A DNA stretch of 7,734 bases from Candidatus Methanomethylophilaceae archaeon (lineage in GTDB: Archaea > Thermoplasmatota > Thermoplasmata > Methanomassiliicoccales > Methanomethylophilaceae): positions 1 through 7,734 of the forward strand of contig WOYN01000100.1 of NCBI GenBank assembly GCA_011620825.1, given 5' to 3'. The notes under the pieces were generated by a model. The model was not told the origin of the DNA. It saw only the letters and a list, made by a program, of their open reading frames with translations, and searched no databases. Positions 1 to 5,799 of the stretch are shown in pieces. The translations under genes were made by a program, and so were the position numbers. The stretch's first letter is position 1; each line of letters begins with the position of its first letter.

Positions 1-846
1 TCCCCTGCAGGCGGGACAGCTGCAGTCCAGAGATTGCATCTCCTGCAGGCGGAACGTCCCGTCCACGAACATCAACCTGTCGTCCCTGGCAAATTTGGCA
101 TAGGACGCAGAATCGAAAAGGTCGCAACCCATGAGCGCGGCGAAAGCGAGTATCATCGGGTGACCGGCCCCGAACAGGTGCACGGGACGCCCGGGGTTGA
201 TGCCCATTTTCGAGCTCATGACCACATCGACCAGATCAGAATAACGGTACTGCTCCATGAGCGGGACCACCCCGCCTATGGGATGGACGTCGATATCCAT
301 TGTAGCCATCTTCTCGGCGCAGTATGTCCTCAGGTCTGTGAATACAGAACCTTGGATGACGCCGTTCAGAAGCATATCGCCTTTCATCTCGCAGGCGGCC
401 TCGGTCCTCTTCAAAGTCTCATCTGTAGCCCATCGGGTCTTTTCTTTGGACCATTCGGGCTCGGTGAATATGTCGAGCACGGTGCCGATGTCGGTACCGA
501 TGCTCTTCTGGAATTCGATGATCTCCTGGTTGGTCAGATCGACCTCGCCGTACATGTGGCTCTGGAAAGTTCCGGAGTCGGTCATTATGATGCCGTCGAA
601 ATCCAGCATCTTGTGAAGCCCCTCTGCCCGAGCCCTTTCGCTCAGTTCCGGAGTGTTCTTGATGATGTACGAATTTGTGATCAATGCACCGAACCCGAAC
701 TCGTCGTGCAGTTCCTTGGGAGGCACCGTGTTGATCTTCGGGTTGACCACGGGCAGCAATGCCGGAGTCTCTATGGAGCCGGAGGCTGTTTCGAAGCGGC
801 ATATGCGCGCCAAACCGTCCCTTCTGAGAAGCTCGAAGCTTGCCAT
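1..846 (-). CDS. tgtA: Archaeosine tRNA-guanine transglycosylase (TgtA), N-terminal part, cut by the window edge
   Basis: Only the first 282 codons are visible; the gene continues past base 1. TgtA exchanges guanine 15 of the archaeal tRNA D-loop for preQ0, the first committed step to archaeosine. The translated minus strand gives the TGT barrel: MMTDSGTFQ with Asp90 as the expected general base, GVIQGS (162-167), HPIGGVVPLME (188-198), HLFGAGHP (223-230), and DLFDSASYAKFARDDR with Asp245 as the expected nucleophile. The start of the zinc site CSCPAC (Cys275, 277, 280) is at the edge. The lack of the bacterial DMFDCVLPTR form and the presence of DSASYAKFARDDR point to the archaeosine type. 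The C-terminal PUA region cannot be judged. The ATG at 846 lies four bases after the stop of the upstream small gene, so the two are probably cotranscribed. Identification is by family motifs and is very secure. Confidence 0.96.
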   Translation of the reverse strand, partial: MASFELLRRDGLARICRFETASGSIETPALLPVVNPKINTVPPKELHDEFGFGALITNSYIIKNTPELSERARAEGLHKMLDFDGIIMTDSGTFQSHMYGEVDLTNQEIIEFQKSIGTDIGTVLDIFTEPEWSKEKTRWATDETLKRTEAACEMKGDMLLNGVIQGSVFTDLRTYCAEKMATMDIDVHPIGGVVPLMEQYRYSDLVDVVMSSKMGINPGRPVHLFGAGHPMILAFAALMGCDLFDSASYAKFARDDRLMFVDGTFRLQEMQSLDCSCPACRG

Positions 847-850
847 CAGC

Positions 851-1246
851 TCACATTATCCTGTTATTGTAGGCGTCCGCGTAAGCTTTGGAGATGGCGT
901 TCTTCATCAGAACATCGGGTATGTCCTCGATGAATTCTTTTTTCCAGTCGAGAACGGGCCTCTCGAACTTTACCAACGAAGGTTTTCCAGTGTCGCAGGC
1001 ATCTTCGCTGTCGAGCATCTTGATCTGCAGTCCGTCAAGGATCTCATGGACGTCCTTTCCGTTGATGACGACGGCGTTCCTGCCATCGGATGCGGTGTCG
1101 ATGTACTGTGCCGATATGTCGGCCAAAAGCATCTCTGCCACGAGGCCCATGAGGTAGTTCTTCATCTCCCCGATGGTCTTCCTCCTGATAATGCTGGCTT
1201 CCGGGGGTTCCGCGGAGTGCCTGTATTCTATGTTGATCATCGCCAT
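851..1246 (-). CDS. Uncharacterised 131-residue protein, possibly a DUF2703/thioredoxin-like relative without CxxC
   Basis: I do not recognise this protein with certainty. It starts with a strand (INIEYRH, residues 4-10), then a long helix (about 24-45), a strand near AQYID, a strand ending in NAVVINGKDVHEIL (57-70), and a C-terminal helix after EDIPDVLMKNAI (107-118). This order and the ING-x-x-x-x-x-IL element resemble what I recall of DUF2703 proteins, which are thioredoxin-like with a Cys-x-x-Cys near residue 20. Here the corresponding stretch EASIIR has Ser18 and Arg21, and the only cysteine is Cys84, so classic redox activity is unlikely. There is no signal peptide or membrane segment. 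It is the first gene of a pair with tgtA, four bases upstream, which suggests a link to tRNA modification or simply shared expression. The ATG at 1246 is about 24 bases from a TATA-like box, fitting a leaderless start; Met3 at 1240 is an alternative. The gene call is strong, the family guess weak. Confidence 0.82.
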   Translation of the reverse strand: MAMINIEYRHSAEPPEASIIRRKTIGEMKNYLMGLVAEMLLADISAQYIDTASDGRNAVVINGKDVHEILDGLQIKMLDSEDACDTGKPSLVKFERPVLDWKKEFIEDIPDVLMKNAISKAYADAYNNRIM

Positions 1247-1265
1247 GTCTAGCCTAACACGGGAG

Positions 1266-1274
1266 TATATTAAA
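1266..1274 (-). promoter_or_regulatory. TATA-like box for the small gene-tgtA pair
   Basis: Read on the minus strand this is TTTAATATA, a good archaeal TATA element. Its centre is about 24 bases from the ATG at 1246. Archaeal transcription usually begins roughly 25 bases after the box centre, so the message would start at or next to the ATG, and no clear Shine-Dalgarno site is present. A leaderless transcript is therefore inferred. Confidence 0.55.
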
Positions 1275-1307
1275 AGGATTATTGAAGTCCGGTCCTGGGT
1301 TTAGTTG

Positions 1308-1315
1308 AAATACTA
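1308..1315 (+). promoter_or_regulatory. Weak TATA-like box for pth2
   Basis: AAATACTA lies about 25 bases before the ATG at 1337, the same spacing seen for the other operon-leading genes in the window. It is a weaker match to the archaeal TATA consensus. It supports the second ATG (1337) as the leaderless start of pth2 over the first ATG (1325). Confidence 0.35.
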
Positions 1316-1336
1316 TCTAGGTGTATGTTTCGACGT

Positions 1337-1708
1337 ATGGCAGGACGCGACCCAGACGACCGCAAATTGGTGATCCTTGTGAGGAACGATCTCAAGATGA
1401 CCAAAGGCAAGATCGCAGCCCAGGTGGCCCATGCGGCCGTCAACTGTGCGTTCGCATCCAAGAAAAAAGATGCTGCCAACTTTAATGCCTGGTATGATTC
1501 CGGTCAGGCCAAGGTGGTCCTCAGGGTCGACTCCGAACGTGAGCTTTTTGAATTCAAGGCGGTTGCCGAGGCCATCGGGATAACATGTTCCCTCATCACC
1601 GATGCGGGAAGGACCCAGATCGAGCCCGGGTCGATAACCTGCCTTGGTATAGGCCCTGAAAAGGTCTCAGTGCTGGACAAGATCACCGGCGATCTCAAGA
1701 TGCTTTAA
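1337..1708 (+). CDS. pth2: Peptidyl-tRNA hydrolase, Pth2 family
   Basis: Pth2 hydrolyses the ester bond of peptidyl-tRNAs released from stalled ribosomes, recycling tRNA in the cytoplasm; it is the archaeal and eukaryotic counterpart of bacterial Pth. Counting from the Met at 1337 the protein is 123 residues, close to the usual archaeal length. It shows the family core: KLVILVRNDLKMTKGKIAAQ with the KGK loop and following AHAAV helix, W-Y-x-x-GQAKVVLRV in the middle, then DAGRTQIEPGS, LGIGP and a C-terminal ITGDLKML. An in-frame ATG at 1325 would add MFRR; I prefer 1337 because AGGTG at 1319-1323 is too close to 1325 and the weak TATA box fits 1337. It is transcribed away from the tgtA pair and converges on tenI, whose end it overlaps by 42 bases. 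No terminator hairpin is evident at its end. Confidence 0.95.
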   Translation: MAGRDPDDRKLVILVRNDLKMTKGKIAAQVAHAAVNCAFASKKKDAANFNAWYDSGQAKVVLRVDSERELFEFKAVAEAIGITCSLITDAGRTQIEPGSITCLGIGPEKVSVLDKITGDLKML

Positions 1709-2317
1709 TCCGGCATCGAAATTGGTCCTGAGCTCCCTGACGAGCACTTTCAGGTTCTCGGTCGTCATCATGGACGATCTCACGCATACTCCGGCGGCCC
1801 CCTTTTCCGAGACGCGGCCGATGTTGTACGGGGTTATTCCGCCGATGGCGTAGACAGGGACGCTAACAGATCTGAACACGTCCGTGATGAGAGCCGTTCC
1901 CTTCGGGACGGCATCGGGCTTGCATTCGGTTTTGAATATGGGGCCGGCGATCAGATAGTCGGCCCCCAGTTTCACCGCCTCCTTCGCTTCCTTGAGGGAA
2001 TGCACCGAAACCCCGACGGATGAAAATCCGTCCCTGTCCTTCAGTTCGCGCATTCTTCCCAGAGGGAGCTGTATGTTTTCCACGTTCAGAGACCTGGCGG
2101 TCATTGAGTGGGTGTTGATGCACATAGGTATGCCGTATTCCGTGCATATGGCGAGGCACTCGGTGGCCAGATATCTGTACTCCGGTTCGATGAGGCCTTT
2201 TTCCCTGAGTATTATCATGTCCGCCCCCGATTCGGCGATGGCCGCGATCTGATCGGCAAACGGGCGGGTCATGATCCTCCTGTCGGTCACGGCGATGATC
2301 TTTGCTCTGGATTTCAT
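1667..2317 (-). CDS. tenI: TenI-type thiazole tautomerase (ThiE paralogue)
   Basis: TenI aromatises the thiazole phosphate carboxylate tautomer made by ThiG, giving the form that ThiE couples. The 216-residue protein has the ThiE/TenI barrel: VTDRR (10-14), ILREK (36-40), IQLPLG (82-87), SVHSLKEA (104-111), GADYLIAGPIFKTECK (118-133), and the phosphate loop AIGGI (157-161). The SVHS His106 matches the catalytic His122 of Bacillus subtilis TenI, and the IQLP and FKTECK segments also resemble that protein as I remember it. The ThiE signatures NDR and HLGQ-D are absent (INTH and QLPLG instead), so thiamin phosphate synthase activity is unlikely. It is the last gene of the thi cluster, 12 bases after thiH and behind a strong Shine-Dalgarno site. 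Its last 13 codons and stop lie inside pth2 on the opposite strand. Automated annotation would probably call it ThiE. Confidence 0.9.
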   Translation of the reverse strand: MKSRAKIIAVTDRRIMTRPFADQIAAIAESGADMIILREKGLIEPEYRYLATECLAICTEYGIPMCINTHSMTARSLNVENIQLPLGRMRELKDRDGFSSVGVSVHSLKEAKEAVKLGADYLIAGPIFKTECKPDAVPKGTALITDVFRSVSVPVYAIGGITPYNIGRVSEKGAAGVCVRSSMMTTENLKVLVRELRTNFDAGLKHLEIAGDLVQH

Positions 2318-2321
2318 TGAA

Positions 2322-2328
2322 CTCCTCC
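2322..2328 (-). promoter_or_regulatory. Strong Shine-Dalgarno site of tenI
   Basis: The minus strand reads GGAGGAG four bases before the tenI ATG at 2317 and directly after the thiH stop codon (2330-2332). It is the best match to the archaeal anti-Shine-Dalgarno sequence in the window. It suggests tenI has independent initiation within the same message. Confidence 0.75.
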
Positions 2329-2329
2329 G

Positions 2330-3478
2330 TCAGACCTTGATATAATCGTTGAACACGGGCTGTCTTCCGTTGGCGACCAGCGCGTTCATGACCTCCTCCA
2401 GGTTTCTCGGGTCCGATATATCGAACTGGGCATCTCCCTTTTCCGAACCCGAATGCTCTCCGATCCCGACGCTCACACCCGCGGACATCTTTGTAGCGCA
2501 GATCTTTACGATATTGTCCCTGAAGCCCGGGCGTTCCCTGGTGGAGATGGTCTCCCCGGCGAACGGCATGAAGAGGCGGTACGCCATGGCGACCTGCAGG
2601 AGCTTGGACTCCGTGACGCTGTTCTCGGCATCCTCATGGTTGATGAAGGGCCTGAACCTCGGCAGCGAGAAGGATATCTCAGCATGAGGATATTTCCTCT
2701 GAATTTCCATCGCATGCAGGCCGCAGGCAAAGGAATCCTTTCTAAAATCCGAAAGACCCAGCAGAGGAGCGAACCCCACTCCTCGCATCCCGCCGATGAG
2801 CGCACGTTCCTGGGCGTTGAACCTGTACGAGAAGATCCTCTTTCTCCCTGCGGGGTGAACTTTTCTGTAAACATCGGTGTCGTATGTTTCCTGGAACACC
2901 GTAACGTAATCTGCACCCATCTCGTGCATCTTACGATACTCGTCGGTGTTCATAGGATAAACCTCCAAACCTATATTGGAGAAGTACCTCGAAGCCCTGG
3001 AGACAAGGTCGGCGATGTAGCCGGGGTCTGAATGGGTCCTCGATTCTCCGGTCAGGAGGAGTATCTCCCTCAAGCCGGTTGATGAGATCGCCTTCATCTC
3101 ACGATCTATCTCGTCCCCGACCAGTTTGGCGCGTTTGATCACGTTGCTGCTGTTGAATCCGCAATAGACGCACCTGTTGGTGCAGTAGTTGGAAGCGTAG
3201 AGAGGCGTGAAGATGTTCACGGAGTTCCCGAAATGCTTCATCGTCTCTTCCCTGGCTCTTATGGCGATCTTCTCAAGGAACGGCTCTGCGGCAGACGAAA
3301 GCAGGGCTCCGAAACCATCTTCGCTGACATTCTCCGAAGATATCGCGTCGAGAACATCCCGGTCGGAGTAATCATCGGGATCATAATCCGAGGTGCGGCC
3401 GAGCACCCGGGTCATGAGCTCCGGGTCTATGTGCTCCATCCCCTGCTCGTAATCCTCTGCATCCGTGAAATCTCTCAT
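2330..3478 (-). CDS. thiH: 2-iminoacetate synthase ThiH (radical SAM tyrosine lyase)
   Basis: ThiH uses S-adenosylmethionine and a [4Fe-4S] cluster to split tyrosine into p-cresol and dehydroglycine, the two-carbon and nitrogen donor for the thiazole ring. It is the oxygen-independent alternative to the glycine oxidase ThiO. The 382-residue length is close to E. coli ThiH (377). The cluster motif is YCTNRCVYCGF with Cys99, Cys103 and Cys106. Other family blocks follow in order: LLLTGESRTHS, LEVYPMNTDEY, VTVFQETYD, GMRGVGFAPLLGLSDFRKD, and a C-terminal GIGEHSG with QFDISDPRNLEEV and PVFNDYIKV, as in ThiH. HydG and CofH share the core, but the thiG neighbour and the PVxxDY-type tail settle the call. 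The ATG at 3478 follows the thiG stop by one base, with GAGGA at 3487-3491 as ribosome site, so translation is likely coupled to thiG. Confidence 0.96.
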   Translation of the reverse strand: MRDFTDAEDYEQGMEHIDPELMTRVLGRTSDYDPDDYSDRDVLDAISSENVSEDGFGALLSSAAEPFLEKIAIRAREETMKHFGNSVNIFTPLYASNYCTNRCVYCGFNSSNVIKRAKLVGDEIDREMKAISSTGLREILLLTGESRTHSDPGYIADLVSRASRYFSNIGLEVYPMNTDEYRKMHEMGADYVTVFQETYDTDVYRKVHPAGRKRIFSYRFNAQERALIGGMRGVGFAPLLGLSDFRKDSFACGLHAMEIQRKYPHAEISFSLPRFRPFINHEDAENSVTESKLLQVAMAYRLFMPFAGETISTRERPGFRDNIVKICATKMSAGVSVGIGEHSGSEKGDAQFDISDPRNLEEVMNALVANGRQPVFNDYIKV

Positions 3479-3479
3479 T

Positions 3480-4262
3480 TCATCCGTCCTCGAGGAATCC
3501 CGTTAGAGGACTGGACGCCTCGGCTCCGTGTTCAAGGATCCTTCCGGGTCCGGACAGATATGCCAGACGTCCGGCCTCGATCGCCATCCCGAACGCCCTG
3601 GCCATCGATGCGGGATCCCTTGAGGTGGCTATCGCGGTGTTGGCCATTATCGCGGCCGCGCCGATCTCCATCGCCTCGCAGGCCTGCGACGGCCTGCCGA
3701 TGCCCGCGTCGACTATGATCGGAAGATCGATCTCTTCCACCAGTATTTTGACGAACTCCCTCGTAAGGAGGCCCTTGTTGCTGCCGATGGGCGCTCCCAG
3801 CGGCATTATGGCGTCCGCCCCGGCATCTGCCATGTCCCTCGCGGCGGATAGGTCCGGCATCATATAGGGCATCACTATGAAGTTCCTGGCTTTCAGCAAT
3901 TTAACTGCTTTCGTCGTCTCTGCATTGTCGGGAAGGAGATATTTAGAATCGCGGATTATCTCTACTTTAACGAAATCTCCGCATCCCAATTCCCTTGCAA
4001 GTTCTGCGATGCGGACCGCTTCGTCGGCGTTCCTCGCACCCGATGTGTTCGGCAGGAGCGTTATGCTTCCCGGCATGTAGTCCAGGATGTTCTCCATCCC
4101 TCCTGCGTTCGCTCTTCTTACTGCGAGAGTGGCCATTTCCACGCCGCCGTTCTCTATCACCGTCCGGGTCATGTCGAGGTTGAACTTTCCGGATCCCAGG
4201 ATAAATCTGGATCTGAACTTCCGTCCTCCGATGTCAAGCAGGTCATCGTTCAATTTTTTCAT
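3480..4262 (-). CDS. thiG: Thiazole synthase ThiG
   Basis: ThiG condenses deoxyxylulose 5-phosphate, dehydroglycine from ThiH and sulfur from ThiS thiocarboxylate to build the thiazole phosphate carboxylate tautomer. The 260-residue protein is full length for the family and has SRFILGSGKF (18-27), LLPNTSGARNADEAVRIAELAREL (69-92), FVKVEII with Lys99 as the likely Schiff-base lysine (Lys96 in B. subtilis) and Glu101, YLLPD, MPLGAPIGSNKGL, IVDAGIGRPSQ, NTAIA, AGRLAYLSGPG and SSPLTG near the end. The start at 4262 overlaps the 3' end of thiF by 20 bases; GGGATGG just upstream may help initiation. The stop is one base before thiH. ThiG is the bacterial route; many archaea instead use Thi4, so its presence here is notable. 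Identification is secure. Confidence 0.97.
   Translation of the reverse strand: MKKLNDDLLDIGGRKFRSRFILGSGKFNLDMTRTVIENGGVEMATLAVRRANAGGMENILDYMPGSITLLPNTSGARNADEAVRIAELARELGCGDFVKVEIIRDSKYLLPDNAETTKAVKLLKARNFIVMPYMMPDLSAARDMADAGADAIMPLGAPIGSNKGLLTREFVKILVEEIDLPIIVDAGIGRPSQACEAMEIGAAAIMANTAIATSRDPASMARAFGMAIEAGRLAYLSGPGRILEHGAEASSPLTGFLEDG
3487..3491 (-). promoter_or_regulatory. Shine-Dalgarno site of thiH inside the end of thiG
   Basis: GAGGA on the minus strand lies eight bases before the thiH ATG, within the last codons of thiG. The junction then reads CGGATGAAATG, where TGA is the thiG stop. This arrangement favours termination-reinitiation by the same ribosomes. Confidence 0.6.
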
Positions 4263-4809
4263 CTTCCATCCCGTATACCAATCTCAGAATTAAGTTTGCC
4301 TGATGTCCGGCACATACTGTCACCCTGGGGGCATGCATATCTCCTGTATCGGAGGTCCCGTCGCCGCATACGTACAGTTTTTTGAAGATGTGCTTTGTTA
4401 TTATATCGTTGGGGCAGCCCCAACCAGCGATGCCCGAGCCCGAAACCACGTATGCGCCAGGCATTTCTGTAAGCACGGTGTTCACGAGCATAGCCTTCGC
4501 TTCCGGGCTGTCCAGTGCCTCGCATACTATGCCGCATCCCCTGAACACCTCAGGGATGTTCTGCTCCGTCAAACGGACATCGGACGTGACCGGTCCGATC
4601 TCCGGGTCGATCATCTTCAATATTTCCGAGCAGGCCTCGGTCTTCTTGATTCCAAGATGTTTCCTGAAGTAGATCTGGCGGTTGAGGTTCGATTCTGCGA
4701 CGGTATCGAAATCGACAAGCACGAGATCTCTAAAGCCCGATCTGACCAGCATCACTGCAATATTGGAACCGAGGCCTCCGAGGCCGGCGATTCCAACCCT
4801 GACGGCCAA
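4243..4809 (-). CDS. thiF: ThiS adenylyltransferase ThiF, short form, TTG start
   Basis: ThiF activates the C-terminal glycine of ThiS as an acyl-adenylate so that sulfur can be added. The 188-residue protein is a short E1-like enzyme: nucleotide loop GLGGLGSN (9-16), LVLVDFDTVAESNLNRQ with Asp33, Asp35, Arg44 and Gln45, Lys55-Lys56 in IKKTEA, Asp100 in EALDSPE, and a C-terminal APRVTVCAGHQAN (160-172). It lacks the two CxxC zinc pairs of E. coli ThiF/MoeB and the C-terminal rhodanese domain of some relatives, matching the compact ThiF family 2 found in anaerobes. Cysteines are at 60, 92, 96, 132, 148 and 166; which, if any, handles sulfur is unknown. The only usable start is TTG at 4809, one base after the thiS stop. 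MoeB/UbaA homologues are alternatives by fold, but the operon makes ThiF most likely. Confidence 0.93.
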   Translation of the reverse strand: MAVRVGIAGLGGLGSNIAVMLVRSGFRDLVLVDFDTVAESNLNRQIYFRKHLGIKKTEACSEILKMIDPEIGPVTSDVRLTEQNIPEVFRGCGIVCEALDSPEAKAMLVNTVLTEMPGAYVVSGSGIAGWGCPNDIITKHIFKKLYVCGDGTSDTGDMHAPRVTVCAGHQANLILRLVYGMEDEKIER

Positions 4810-4810
4810 T

Positions 4811-5005
4811 TCATCCGCCCCCGACGAAGCTGACGATCTCCAGTGAATCCGTATTTTTTAGGATGACGTCATTGAAGGCATTCCTTGGAGATATCCTCCC
4901 GTTAAGTTCGACGGCGACATTACGTGGATCGTACCCGGACGAAACCAGAAATTCCTGCAATGTAGTTCCGGCCCCGACCTTTATTTCCCTTCCGTTCGCT
5001 ATCAT
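4811..5005 (-). CDS. thiS: Sulfur carrier protein ThiS
   Basis: ThiS is the small ubiquitin-like protein whose C-terminal glycine becomes a thiocarboxylate and donates sulfur to ThiG. The 64-residue length is typical. The sequence begins MIANGREIKV (first beta strand), has LQEFLVSSG (helix), VAVELNGRISPR (the usual NG turn) and ends LEIVSFVGGG, the flexible Gly-Gly tail required for adenylation. It is placed directly before thiF, its partner. A GAGGG site sits six bases before the ATG. A 58-base gap separates it from thiE upstream; that gap contains no clear riboswitch. A MoaD role is unlikely given the neighbours and the size. Confidence 0.96.
   Translation of the reverse strand: MIANGREIKVGAGTTLQEFLVSSGYDPRNVAVELNGRISPRNAFNDVILKNTDSLEIVSFVGGG
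4814..4822 (-). promoter_or_regulatory. G-rich ribosome site of thiF built from the ThiS Gly-Gly-Gly codons
   Basis: The last three codons of thiS (GGG GGC GGA) are followed by TGA, one base, then the TTG start of thiF. The run lies four bases before TTG and partly matches a Shine-Dalgarno sequence. The codons for the functional ThiS tail therefore probably also serve initiation of its partner. The assignment rests on position and base composition only. Confidence 0.45.
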
Positions 5006-5011
5006 CGGAAA

Positions 5012-5016
5012 CCCTC
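5012..5016 (-). promoter_or_regulatory. Shine-Dalgarno site of thiS
   Basis: GAGGG on the minus strand ends six bases before the thiS ATG at 5005, a normal spacing. It indicates that thiS is translated from a leadered message, most simply a continuation of the thiE transcript through the 58-base gap. Confidence 0.6.
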
Positions 5017-5063
5017 AGACGACGAATATGCAGGCATCTTACAATACCTTTGTTCCATAGGCG

Positions 5064-5705
5064 TCATGGGTTCAAGACGTGCGGTCTGACCTTGAGTATC
5101 ATGTCGCGGAGGTCGTGGGCCGCTCTCCTTATGTCTTCCTGGGCTACGACGGCCGAAACAACGGCCGCCGCATCGGCACCTGCGCGTATGACGTCCTTGA
5201 CATTGCCCTGATTTATCCCTCCGACGGCCACTAAAGCGATGTCGGGCACGGCCTCGCGTATGTTCATTATGGCATCCAGCCCTATGCCTTGGCCCGCATC
5301 GGGTTTTGTGGTCGTTGTGAAAACGGACCCGATACCCAGATAGTCGGCCCCGCCTTCGCAGGCCTCGAGCGCTTCCTCAACGTTGGAGACACTGATGCCG
5401 ATAATCGCTTCATCGCCCATCAGGCGTCTCGCGTCCTCTATGGGCATATCTTCCTGACCGAGGTGCACACCGTCGGCGCCCGACGCCATGGCTATGTCGA
5501 CCCTGTCGTTGACGATGAAGATCCTGTCCATCTCGTACGCTATTTTCTGGATCTCCTTCGCTTGTGCGAGCATCGAGCGCCCGCAGGCGTTCTTCATCCT
5601 GAGCTGTACCGTTTCGGCACCGCCTTCATAAGCTAGCCTGGCCACTTCCGCGTCGGTCCTTCCCTTGGAAAGCGAGGAATCGGTGATGACATACAGGTCG
5701 ATCAT
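5064..5705 (-). CDS. thiE: Thiamin phosphate synthase ThiE
   Basis: ThiE joins HMP-pyrophosphate and thiazole phosphate to thiamin phosphate. From the Met at 5705 the protein is 213 residues, the usual size, and has LYVITD (4-9), TVQLRMK with Gln34, Arg36 and Lys38, VNDR (Asn66, Asp67), HLGQED with Asp86, GIGSVFTTTTKPDAG with Lys134, and AVGGI for phosphate binding. These are the substrate and pyrophosphate residues of true ThiE, unlike the TenI paralogue at the cluster's other end. The open frame extends to 5801, but the extra 32 residues have no family match and overlap a promoter-like region. ATGs at 5711 and 5705 are both plausible; a TATA-like box about 25 bases from 5705 favours that start as leaderless. 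It leads the thi cluster, with 58 bases to thiS. Confidence 0.95.
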   Translation of the reverse strand: MIDLYVITDSSLSKGRTDAEVARLAYEGGAETVQLRMKNACGRSMLAQAKEIQKIAYEMDRIFIVNDRVDIAMASGADGVHLGQEDMPIEDARRLMGDEAIIGISVSNVEEALEACEGGADYLGIGSVFTTTTKPDAGQGIGLDAIMNIREAVPDIALVAVGGINQGNVKDVIRAGADAAAVVSAVVAQEDIRRAAHDLRDMILKVRPHVLNP

Positions 5706-5725
5706 GATCATGGCATGTATGCGAA

Positions 5726-5733
5726 ATGTATAA
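5726..5733 (-). promoter_or_regulatory. TATA-like box of the thi operon
   Basis: TTATACAT on the minus strand is centred about 25 bases from the ATG at 5705. It lies in the 97-base gap between thrS and thiE and has no Shine-Dalgarno site downstream, so leaderless initiation of thiE is inferred. A second AT-rich string, TTTTATCAT near 5766-5774, could be another box. Confidence 0.45.
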
Positions 5734-5784
5734 TTCCATCGCCGTGACGCCGTCCATACAAACAGATGATAAAAGAGGTTGAAG

Positions 5785-5799
5785 GCGGGCAGGGCCCGC
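5785..5799 (-). terminator. Possible hairpin after thrS
   Basis: A perfect six-base GC-only stem (GCGGGC/GCCCGC) with a three-base loop starts eight bases after the thrS stop. About ten bases further on the minus strand is CTTTTATC, a poor T tract. It may end or slow thrS transcription, or stabilise the 3' end. Archaeal terminators usually need only T-runs, so the call is tentative. Confidence 0.3.

Noticed and set aside
34..933. Plus-strand open frame of about 300 codons opposite tgtA
   Set aside because: The minus strand encodes unmistakable TgtA motifs; the plus-strand product is low-complexity, His/Val-rich and runs across two real genes.
5006..5063. TPP riboswitch upstream of thiS, or upstream of thiE (5712-5807)
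   Set aside because: The gaps are only 58 and about 96 bases and do not contain the conserved thi-box core; the isolated CTGAG near 5013-5017 is a Shine-Dalgarno site.
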